A stretch of DNA of 64,000 nt from Glandiceps talaboti (lineage: Eukaryota; Hemichordata; Enteropneusta; Spengelidae). The stretch is taken from NCBI RefSeq assembly GCF_964340395.1, contig NC_135571.1, positions 7,366,453 to 7,430,452 on the forward strand. Reading direction: 5' to 3'. The notes beneath the pieces were generated by a model. That model was not told the origin of the DNA and did no database searches. It worked only from the letters and a program-made list of their open reading frames with translations. The translations under genes were made by a program, and so were the position numbers. Of the stretch, positions 48,736 to 59,737 are shown piece by piece (positions within the stretch are counted from its first letter, which is position 1; every line of letters begins with the position of its first letter).

Positions 48736-49237
48736 AGTCATGCCAAAAGTATGTGTGGGTTGTTTGAAAGTGAAACTTTAGTCGTTAAGGAAATAGTACA
48801 GATTCATGAGATGAGTAATCATTCTATAATTACATTATTCTACGAATTAACTCTCAAAGATGACGTCATTGTCTAAATTTGACAGTGATAAAAAACGATG
48901 TACTTTCACTGTACATGTGTGTTGTCCTTATAGCCACTGGACCCATATTCAGTGGGTGAGAACATATATTATAGAAATATTTGTCCATTCGCGACCTGAC
49001 TACCCCTACTAACATGGTGTTACTAAGTGACACTTAGTTACCACAATGTTGGCAAGAATAGCACGGCCTCGAATGGACTGTACACTACCCGTTTCAAATT
49101 ACTGTTCACTGGCTGTGTGTGATACAACAACATTTTCTTTTACAGATACCCTGTACAGACACGTTCGCGTCCGTTACCCTCAACATTGACGTTACATAGA
49201 CGCTCAAAACACTGAGATATATAGACGGCAATAAGAT
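48736..49237 (+). promoter_or_regulatory. upstream region of patched copy B, duplicated at copy A
   Basis: It matches 19212-19715 in inverted orientation, including GAGATGAGTAATCATTCTAT, AACTCTCAAAGATGACGTCA (a perfect CRE octamer, TGACGTCA) and the CTAAGTGACACTTAG palindrome at 49011-49056. Retention in both copies suggests it carried the promoter when the gene was duplicated. Confidence 0.65.
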
Positions 49238-52200
49238 ATGGCATTATTTGAAATAGTTGAGAAACGCATCAGTGGACTTTTCAGCAAATATGGAAAACTT
49301 CTGTCCCGACATCCAGTGATAATCCTTGCAATAGCACTTATTGCAACTGGAATTCTTGGTGCTGGTTTAATAAAACTAGAAAATGAAACAGATTTAGAGT
49401 ATCTGTACACTCCTGAAAACAGTCGTGCTGATAAAGACAGACGTACAGTCACAAAGTTATTCCCAGACAGAAGTGGTCAGGATTTTTACCAACATCAGAT
49501 CGCTACTCTTGGACTGTATGGTGACGTCATCATTGTCGCAGAAAACACTGGAGACAATGTGTTATCAGTAGAAGTGTTAACTGAATTATTAGAACTTGAT
49601 GACTTTGTCAAAAACATAACTGTAACTGTTGACAATGAAGACTATGGGTATTTCAATGTTTGTGTCAGACGATTCCACAATTGTGTCATTAGTGGAGTAC
49701 AAACTCTCATAAATGGATCAGACATTGCTGGGTTTCTCCAAATGAACTTAACATTTCCAGTTGTCAAGGTTGGTGGCAAGGCACCCGTTTTTTTAGCCAA
49801 CGTAATTGGAGGTGTGGAGGTAGATGGACGGTCTATAGTGACAAGTGCTGAAGCCCTACGTGTACGTTATCACTTAAGATCTGATGACAAAATGAAGAAA
49901 ATAAGTCTGGCATGGGAGAAGGTGTTCCTGGAGAAGATATTGGAATGGAAAGGAAATGTATCTCAAACTGTGTATGCAGTTTCAGAAAGTCTTAACTATG
50001 AACTAAATGAAGGTACATCGGGGGATATTACGTATTTTGCCATCACCATAGCTGTTATGAGTTTCTATTCTGGACTTGTATGTGGGACTGGTAACTGTGT
50101 GACGTCAAGGGGATTTCTTGCCAACGTTGGTGTCGCTTCAGCAGCTCTTGCAATTCTTGCTTCCTATGGATTCTGTTCCTTCATTGGTGTGAAAAATGTC
50201 AACATTGTAGGTGTAATGCCATTTCTGATAATAGGTAAGAGAATTCTTTAAATCCACAGACAATCCGTAGTGGTAGAATAATCATTTGGTGATATATTGC
50301 AATTATCGTCGGTTATCTTGCTTACAGTTCTTGATTGTTCAATTGAAAATCCCAGAACATATTTTCTTCAAATCTGATCTGCCGAACCTTTAGTACTTTG
50401 AAATAATTGCTTGTCTTTAGCGTCATTGACCTGATGTGATCTTTTGTTTTAAATCCAAATTCTAAATTATCGGTAAATAATCATTATATTTTACAGCAGA
50501 AGAAACTATTGTTGCAAAACATTTACCATTGATTAAATTCGCAGTGAACATAACATAGTTTGTTTCTATTCTCATTTCACCAGGAATCGGTATTGACGAC
50601 ATGTTCCTTTTGATGTCTGGTTGGCTTCAAACCAAACCTTCAGACACCGTTGAAGGCAGGATATCTGGGGCTTTCAGTGCAGTTGCAGTGTCAATAACTA
50701 TCACCTCTATCACTGACGTGCTGGCTTTCTGTATTGGCGCAACCAACGTCTTCCCAAGTCTCCGAAATTTCTGCATCTATACAGGTATGTATATGTTTAG
50801 CGGACCCTTCTTAAAGTTTTTAATTGATCCCAACTTGTCAAGACACAGAGAAATGAACGTCCTAATCTAGTGATACTCATATGGTGGTTATATGGATGAG
50901 GGTTGTATATTTATTTTAGATTTATTTTTAATTTATAAAACAATTTTATCATGGCTTCCTGCTTGAAAAATCAATGTAAACAGCATATGCAAAGTCCTTG
51001 TTTGTAACTCAATCAATTGCAAAAAAATTATAATTGTGTAAAATGTTTGTTATTGTACTTACAATAACACACTTTTTACACATTGTTTAGCTTTTTGCAC
51101 TATATTGAGTTTCAACAAAGACTTAGTCCATGCAATATCACATTGATTTTTCAATTAGGAAGCTATGATAAAATTGTTTTAGAAATTAAAAATCCAAAAT
51201 AAACAGCGAATCACCAGCCATATGACCACTTTAAGAAGGTGTTTATTCTATTTCCCTGTGTTTACATGTAAAGGTCTCACACGAGTGGAACTTCCGCAGG
51301 GTGTGTGAGTTTTTACACTGTTTGCAAACATTGACAGGGATTACCATGGTTTGCCAAAGTTCAATTGTTTATCTCACTAACCAGGTAGATTGTGAATATT
51401 TATAGCCTGTGTTTGTATTATTTCACATTCTGTCAAACAATCTGTATTTAGATAAAAGTCATTAAACAAGTTGATTTTCATTGTACACATACGTCATTTT
51501 CAGTGAAATGTTTTATTTTGTTAGTCAGATAATTTGTTTTATAAAATTAATTTGCTGTAACAAGTGTAAATTGCACAAGAACCATTTACTGTCTAACTCT
51601 ACTTTGTTTAACATCGTTAAGTAACAGTTTATTTACAGCCTAGAGATTCGAAATCATTACCATCTGTTACTTCGTACTGTTCTTCCATTTGGACAGTATG
51701 TTGTGTTTTCATCCATGCAGTAATAGCAGTCTCTGTTTCCATATACCACATGTCTCGATTCCACATTTTGAGTGGTTCATGCTCAAATCTGTATTTATGT
51801 TGCAAAGATTAGATATTAATTATGCAACAGATGAAAATGATGACGTGTTACACTTTTAATTTGCATAATAATAAATACAGAAGCTTTGGGGGAAAATGAA
51901 CTTTCCTGATATCCGAAATTTTTTGTTTTGAATTGTTTGTAGGATTTGCAGTTATTTGGTGTTACTTGATGCAGTTGACTGTTTTTGGTAGTGCTATGGT
52001 TTTCCATACACGTCGTGTGAAGAGTTCCCGCCATTGCTTAACCTGCACACCAGTTCCATCAGACGATGAAATCAATTCCGGTGGTAAAGTACGGAAGTGT
52101 CTGTGTGCCTTTTTCTGTCGTGGCAAACCATCAGACATTTCTGACGACAACGACCAAGAAGATAGAAGTATTTTTGAACGTGCACCTTTGTATCTCTCCA

Positions 52201-53408
52201 AGTTCATAATGTTGGTTCCAGTCAAAGTCACAATTCTTGTAGTCTTTGTCGGCTATTTGGCAGTTTCCATTTGGGGTGTTGTGGAGTTAGAACAGGGACT
52301 CATTTTGAACAATCTTGTGCCGTCGGATTCTTACCTCAATTCGTATTTGAAATTAGAACGTGAGTATTACAATGGAAATGGTCCAGTAATTGCAATTGTT
52401 ATCCAAGAACCAATACCATACTGGGAAGATGGTGTCCAAAATGAACTTGACAATCTTCTAAAGACACTAGGAAATAGTAAATACATAAATGATAACTTTC
52501 GCATTTCTTGGCTTGATAGCTTTTTGAATTTTCATAACCAGTCACTTCCAACAAGCCATACTTCTTTCTCAAAATCTTTACAATTCGATTTTCTTCGTAA
52601 GAATCCACAGTTTGTCGGTGATTTAAATATTTCTAAAGATGGCGTCATAAAATCATCACGTTTCTATGTTCAATCAGAACGTCTTACTAGTTCTACCGTT
52701 GAGGGAAATATGATGCTAGAAGTAAGAAAAATCACAGATAATAGTGATTTACCAGCTTTCGCTTATACAGGTGCTTTTATTTTCTTTGAACAGTATGTAC
52801 AAGTGTTGCCGAGTACTTTACAAACCGTTGGCATCGCTGTTGCGGCCATCTTTGTTGTTTGCTTTTTCTTCATTCCCCATCCTCTGTGTGTGATTTATGT
52901 AACAGTTACCATGGTAATGATTCTTGTTGGGCTGTTTGGTTTTATGCATTTCTGGGGTCTTTCCCTAAGTTCTATAACTATGATCCATGTTGTACTGAGT
53001 GTCGGTTTTTCGGTCGACTTCAGTGCGCATGTCTGTCACGCCTTTATGAAAGCTGATGGGACGGATCGAAACCATCGAGTTGAGGTCGCCCTTTCTCGTG
53101 TAGCTGTTCCAATATTGAATGGGGGCATATCATCCTTGCTTGGCATAATTTTTCTATCAAAAGCAAATTCATATGTTTTTCTTTCATTTTTTAGAGTAAT
53201 GTTCCTGACTATAGTTTTTGGCATTGCACATGCGCTCTTGTTCTTACCAGTTTTGTTATCACTTATCGGTCCTTCTAAATCCAAACCTAGCGTTGAGGTT
53301 GCCAATGTCCCTGAAAACTTAGACACAGCGCCCTCTCCTGACATAGGTCTTGATAAAATAGAGACAAACGACAACTTGCATATCAGAGAATCTGAAACTA
53401 AGGACTGA
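49238..53408 (+). CDS. patched domain-containing protein 3-like, copy B (RND superfamily)
   Basis: Three exons: 49238-50234, 50584-50784 and 51943-53408 (TGA). Junction phases and exon 1-2 lengths are identical to copy A, giving 887 aa. By hand alignment exon 1 differs from copy A at about 20 of 332 residues. The RND hallmark Asp residues are retained (GIGIDDMF, 337/338; GFSVDFS, 758). Homology ends after LSLIGPSKSKP; the last 41 residues or so (rich in Asp, Glu and Asn) are unrelated to the copy A tail. Intron 2 is 1158 bp against 307 bp in copy A because a fold-back MITE (50881-51234) and other sequence are present only here. The role is inferred from family as membrane lipid/sterol transport or sensing. 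It lies 8.8 kb downstream of the PKS, on the same strand. Confidence 0.92.
50881..51234. mobile_element. fold-back MITE, family 1, copy 3, inside intron 2 of patched copy B
   Basis: The left end GGTTATATGGATGAGGGTTG and right end CAGCCATATGACCACTTTAA are degenerate relatives of the copy at 581-934. TGCTTGAAAAATCAATGTAA is mirrored by CACATTGATTTTTCAATTAG. It has no counterpart in intron 2 of patched copy A. Confidence 0.85.
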
Positions 53409-53821
53409 GAAACGATTGAAAATGAATTAATCAGAAAGGAATTCGTGAGCACTAGTACATGTACTAGTAAATGTCATTCTACCCCTCGTGCTGTTATGTA
53501 GCAACTAGTTTCCTCAGAGTTCAGCCTCGGGAAATATTGCTACTGAACATACTTCAGGGTAATATACATCAACCAGTGCCCTCATATCCAGGCAATAAGT
53601 GTATTGTACTGAAATTTGATGAAGAGAGTATAACTTTCTCTTCCCCCTTTTCATGTATATAGTTTCAGGAATTTACCTGTAGTATCAGGCACTATTATCT
53701 AGAAATCTAAGAGTAATGTTTGTACAAAAGTTAAACAAATCTTTTCACTTTTTAACCATGTAACTACAGCGCAACAGATAGAATTAAGTTTTGATGGTGC
53801 TATTGCCATGATGCCAAATGC
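53409..53821. other. 3' flank of patched copy B
   Basis: No gene and no obvious AATAAA close to the stop. GTACATGTACTAGTAAATG near 53456 contains a short palindrome. The region runs into a long microsatellite. Confidence 0.4.
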
Positions 53822-54262
<441 letters not shown>

Positions 54263-54887
54263 CTTTCATTCAATCCATCCATCCATCCATTCTGTTTCTT
54301 TGTGGGAAGCTCCGGAGCACCCTATACTACAGGCGAGGGGAGGGGGGTGGGGTGTGTGTAAAAACAGCTCAAATCCAGCTTCCATTGATTTTTTTTTCTC
54401 ATACCGGGTAGTACGTACGGTTTTGAGTGACTTAACTACATTAATTATTTTATTTTGTCGCATACCCAGTAGCAGCCAAGTAAAAACTAACAAATATTTA
54501 ACATTGTTATTTCTTCAGTCAAAGGCAGCGAATAAAAACACAGTTCGACCTACGAAGAAAGACATGATATACAGCAAATGTTAAGGTGCATTGTACAGAT
54601 ATTTAATTCGGTGATTTTGATGGATAAAATACATTTATAACAGTTCACATCCCTCTGTGCATTGCAAAGGTACATAGCTATTGTTTTTGTTACCTCTTTC
54701 ATAATAGTGTTTACTGCCCTCTCTCGGTCATGTTCATTTTACATTCTATCGCATGATATTAAATGTGAACATTTTTCAGTGTTTAATTAGATATTTTCAA
54801 CAATTTTCATAAGATTTAACATTTTGACAATAAAACAATGAAATATGCACGTTAATTCAGTGTTATATATTTGTGTCCCATCACTGT

Positions 54888-54888
<1 letters not shown>
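54263..54888. other. gene-free stretch between microsatellites
   Basis: No supported gene. GGGGAGGGGGGTGGGGTGTG near 54337 is a G-rich run able in principle to form a quadruplex. The rest is AT-rich unique-looking sequence. Confidence 0.4.
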
Positions 54889-54927
<39 letters not shown>

Positions 54928-55066
54928 TACGTATGCATGCATGTATGTACTTATGTACGTACGTATGTATGTATGTATGTATGTATGTATGTATGTATGT
55001 ATGTATGTATGTATGTATGTATGTATGTATGTATGTACGTACGTACGTACATACATACATACATAC
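54889..55066. repeat. (GT)n-(GTAT)n-(GTAC)n microsatellite
   Basis: The pure GT tract at 54889-54922 is followed by ACGT/GTAT repeats ending in palindromic GTAC/CATA repeats, just before the LINE tail at about 55070. Confidence 0.95.
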
Positions 55067-55069
55067 TAT

Positions 55070-55071
55070 TT

Positions 55072-55109
<38 letters not shown>

Positions 55110-57414
55110 TAATTTATTTCCTACGAAAAACAAACAAAACAAAATAACAACAGCAACGACAGTGACAATTTCGTCCACTTCAATTGGACGTGTGACGACA
55201 ATTGTAGGAAATGTAGCTAGAAATAGTCATGCATAGACTAATCGAGTCTAGCTATTCGAAATATACTTAATCTGAAAATTACTATTTATACATATTTGCT
55301 GTTGTCATAACTTCGGGGGAAAAACAACTACAACAACAAGAATGGTGCAAGGGAAAACTTGTATAAATTAAAATACACAGGGCTCGTCAAGAAGAAATTG
55401 TTTAAACTTCTTTTTAAAAAGACTTTTGGAAGAAATACTATGGATATCGTGTGTAAACTATTCCAGATTTTGGCGCCAGCAAACTTAATTGATGATTGTC
55501 CAAAACCACTTCTATACTTAGGTGTGTGGAGATCTTTGTTCAGTTTTTGTCTTGTTTCACGGTTATGGATAATGTAAGATAAATAGTTATCAAAGTGTGT
55601 TGGGAGCATATTATACAGAGCATCGTGAACAAATCTGCCGACTTGACTTCATACTGTTTAAAAATGTAAAGAATGCCTGGTGTGCGGAAAAGTGGAGCAG
55701 TCTGTGCATCATACTTCATACGTGTTATGATACGTACAATTTTCTTTTGTATCAGCTAAATATCACGTAAATATGTTTTGTACGTACTGCCCCAGATTTC
55801 AAGTCAAAACGTTATATGTGGTAATATGAAAGTGTTGTATCGCATAACAAGAACTGAAATTGACACGGTTTCATTTAACTTATATAAAATACCAACATAT
55901 TTGCAAATTTTCTTCTTAACTTCAGTGGTATGTTGCCTCCACGTCAAGTTGCTAGCAAGACAAACGCCAATAAAAGAAGTATTGTCAGTTTCTGTTACCA
56001 CTTGCCTATTCAAAGTTATACAATCTTGGATATCTCTAATACTATATCTACTTTTTATGATCATGTATTCTGTTTTATTACAGTTGATGGTCAGTTTATT
56101 GGCATTAGACCATTTGTACACCTTTTGAAATTCTAAATTTACTTGCCCAAGAGATACTATGTTTTGATTTGAGTCTACATACCGAAACAAGTTTGAATCG
56201 TCTGCATAAAGTCTGAAATTATAAAAATGAGTGAAATTTGGGATATCATTTATATATAAAGAACAAAACTGGTCCTAGTATAGAACCTTCTGGAACACCA
56301 CATTTAATGTTCAGTGTTTGCGAAACAGTGTTTTTGATACCAACAAACTGACTCCTTGACTGTAAATAACTTCTGAACCAACTTAAGTCTATTCCTCTAA
56401 TTCCATAGTGTTCTAATTTTGAAAGTAGTATGTCATGATCACCTGTTTCGAATGCCTTAGAGAATTAAATCAATAAATATACCAAGTGTTGGGTTTTCTT
56501 TGTCCAGCTCCTCCAGTAACGATTGAGTTAGACTGATTAAGGAAAGTTTACAACTGTAGTTTTTTCTAAAACCATACTGGTGATCGATCAAAATGTGATA
56601 TTTCTCTAAAAATGTTAAAAGATTATTATTTACAATTCGTTCAAATACTTTACTAATAACGGGCAAAATGGATATGGGTCTGTAATTTCTAGGGTCTTCA
56701 GTGCTGCCTTTTTTGTAAATTGGGTGAACTTTTGCAACTTTGAGATGGTCCGGGAACTGTCCACACAAAAATGATAAATTGATAATGTAGAGAGAGGGGT
56801 TGAAATTTCACCTCAGATTTACTTTCTTTAAGTAATCTAGCAGAAACATTGTCCCACCCTGTCTGTAGCTTTTCGTATATCCAACCTTGAAATAACTGTT
56901 TCAACATCCCAGTTTATAACTGGCTTTAAAAAGAATGAATGGGGACTCTCTCACCGAGAAAATCAGTAAAATTGAAGTCAGTATCAACTTCTATTTTCCT
57001 TGCTAGTTTACAAAAAAACTCATTTAGATCTTCAATGATATCATTTTGTTCGTTGTGAACAATTTCATGACCATCTTTTTCAATTTTTACTCGACTGGGA
57101 ATGGTGAATTCTTTCTCTTTACTTCTGCCAATAAGAGAGTTAATGACATTCCAGGTTTCTCTCATTTTGCCCGCATTAGAAGACAAAAGGTACTCATAAT
57201 GGCGACGTTTGGATTTCCTGAGAATTTTGGTCAGAATATTTCTGTATTTTTTATAGTGGTTAAGTATTTGCAAATCAAAATTACTTTTTACCACTTGTTT
57301 ATACATCTTGTATTTTGTTTTAATCGATTTACGGATTCCATATGTCAACCATGGTTTTTCCTTTTGTCTTTTCTTACTCAAACATTTACATTTCATTGCC
57401 ATACCAAACGATGA
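55070..57414 (-). mobile_element. 5'-truncated, inactivated LINE (CR1/L2/Jockey-like)
   Basis: Minus-strand pieces appear in RT order. A pre-RT linker lies at 57402-56926 (KPWLTYGIRKSIKTKYKMYK). RT palm and fingers follow (GWDNVSARLLKESKSEV; HPIYKKGSTEDPRNYRPISI near 56730; HQYGFRKNYSC). Next come the catalytic box LYADDSNLF near 56200, RT thumb sequence (NCNKTEYMIIKSR, 56190-55804) and a C-terminal segment (NRETRQKLN...AKIWNSL, 55609-55328). Its 3' end is an (ATT)n tail, seen as (TAA)n at 55073-55107 on the plus strand, as in CR1/L2-type elements. The endonuclease region is absent and the pieces are in different frames, so the copy is dead. Confidence 0.85.
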
Positions 57415-57957
57415 TTGACAGTGTCAGGACACTTTCCGCTCGGTAGAACATGACCAACAATCCCTTGCTGACACGGAAGCCTCTCAATCGTCTTAAGAAA
57501 AACAATCTTTGCTGTGCTTTCATAACAATATGATAAGAATGTTACTTCATGACAGCTTAGAAATCACTGTGACCTCGTGTCATAGCAAAACCTTGTGAAT
57601 TAAGTTATCTTTATAAATTACTTCTAAATGTAATCAATAACAGGACTTGTGCATTAAATTTCAATTATATTTCAATTAGTAGATCAATGTTTTTGATGCA
57701 TAGATCATTCTATAAGTATACTCAAAGGAAACTCCCCTTCTGTCAGACTTCTTAAAGGTGATGACTCTGATGACAGATGTTGCAAATATAGCACACAAAC
57801 TTTTTACCACCATATTACGTAGTAAACGCTGGCTATTCTTGTCGAATAATACCCCGTAACATTCCAAACGTTGTCAGATGATTACAGAGACAAAGTGTGT
57901 ACTCTGAACAGGATTCTGGTGACACCTATTATGATATAAGGAAAAGCATTACCATTA

Positions 57958-57961
<4 letters not shown>
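57415..57961. other. flank between LINE and CA microsatellite
   Basis: No gene recognised. The left edge is the 5' truncation point of the LINE. Short minus-strand frames (57676-57867) show no domain. Confidence 0.4.

Positions 57962-58042
<81 letters not shown>
57962..58042. repeat. (CA)n microsatellite
   Basis: About 80 bp of pure CA dinucleotide repeat. Confidence 0.97.
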
Positions 58043-58044
<2 letters not shown>

Positions 58045-58194
58045 GGCCAAAAATAATGAAACATTTGCTAAACTTATAATGCGCCCCAAGAAGACAATGG
58101 TACAAGTTAATTTATAGTGTTTTAATCATCTTTATATTAAAAAAAGTTATTGTGTGAATTTAATGTATAGTGAAACACTATTATACTTTCTCCG

Positions 58195-58331
58195 ACAATA
58201 CAATACAATACAATACAATACAATACAATACAATACAATACAATACAATACAATACAATACAATACAATACAATACAATACAATACAATACATACAATAT
58301 AATACAATACAATACAATACAATACAATACA
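58195..58331. repeat. (AATAC)n pentanucleotide array
   Basis: About 27 copies of AATAC with two slips near 58290. A related expandable pentamer type occurs at 61815-62076 with a different sequence. Confidence 0.97.
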
Positions 58332-59737
58332 GTAAAATTGGAATCTATTTTGTTCAGATATGCAGACTGTGAGTGGGACTTAGTTTTCTCAGTGGAACGT
58401 GCACACATAAACCCATTACACCACTTGTATACCGTACTGTACTGTCAATATTACCTGTTTAAGACAACAATGACAATAAGTAACATAATACTGTCTGTTT
58501 ACTTCGGCTAAAATTATTAGACATCCTGTTTCAGATGCACAAAGACATAAAGACAAAGATGTACTCACTGGGAAACAAGTGCTCATAGTCGAGTAGATAC
58601 ATGTTCATTTATTACTTTACCTTTCCAATTAGTTTCATTTGAAAATGATAGAATTTACATGTAAAACTGAAGGAGTGGTTGTAGCGTATAGTCTACCCTC
58701 GAGAACAGTCGCTAAGCAAGTGTAGCGTTGGACGTCTCATGGTCTTTACTTTGAAGAATGTAGGCATGTGATGTACATGCGCATGCGCTTTGCTCTACTA
58801 ACTCCCTAGCTTCATAGAAAAAAAGTTTAGTACGGCAGCCATGTTGAACGCATCGTGCGCGTGAAAGATGATAGAAATGCTTGATTGAAAGAAATTTTCC
58901 CTCACAGTGTGAGCAGAATCAACTACATGATGTGTTTGTGAAGTGAATTGAAACTGGTGGCCTCAACATTTGTACGAACAAACGTTGTCTACGCGAAAAA
59001 CGGGACTGTTGGTATGTATGATCATGATCATATTGTATGTCACTGCATCTGTACGAAAGACAACACATCTGAATAGAGTTTATCTGAACTACTAACTTTT
59101 GAAACAAATATTCCTTGGAATGAAGGTATGAGGCTTGTACATTGTGGCTTACTTGCTCAAGGGTTAGAGTGCTGTACATGTTATGTCTGATATAAGACCC
59201 TCGATTGTAACAGCACATCTCTGTCTTGAAATGGGCAAATATTCTGTGACAGAGACAACAGCAATCAATGTTGAATTCGTCTATGCGTATTATGGTGATT
59301 TTCTTTACCATGGCAACAGATGTTTATAAAAGGACAACCTTTTTGAACTCGGCATAACAAATTACACCATGTAGGATGGTTAATATACAAATTAACTATA
59401 TTATTATTATTATTATTGACATTATTTAATCTTGATAACTTGTTGAGCCAAAGGATCTCCTTAAACCAAGTCAAGGAAAAATATGCAATATTTACATATA
59501 TTATGTGCATTTTTATATAATATGTGGTTTGTTGAACAAAGATGATGTCATTGAGGCATGTGTGCACCTTTCCAATCAAGAGAAACATTTTGTCCCAGAA
59601 GGGGAGCATTTTTCTCACCAGAAACACACTTGTTGCAAATTGTGAAAACACCAGTAGCAATTTTCAAACAACAGAATACTCTATAGCATGAACCTGTCTG
59701 TTCTAAATAGAATCACATCCCCAAAAATTACTCTTAC
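58332..59737. other. downstream part of the polycystin-like gene region, exons not resolved
   Basis: The exon ending at 59738 implies further exons to the left on the minus strand, expected to hold the Cys-x-Cys-x-His-Leu-Thr half of the GPS motif and the transmembrane part. None could be identified with confidence here. The minus-strand frames at 58919-59311 and 59265-59660 lack a convincing GPS or TM pattern. Confidence 0.35.

Noticed and set aside
58919-59660. Minus-strand frames considered as the missing second half of the GPS motif
   Set aside because: Neither frame contains the Cys-x-Cys-x-His-Leu-Thr pattern, and the only nearby acceptor would leave an intron of about 40 bases.
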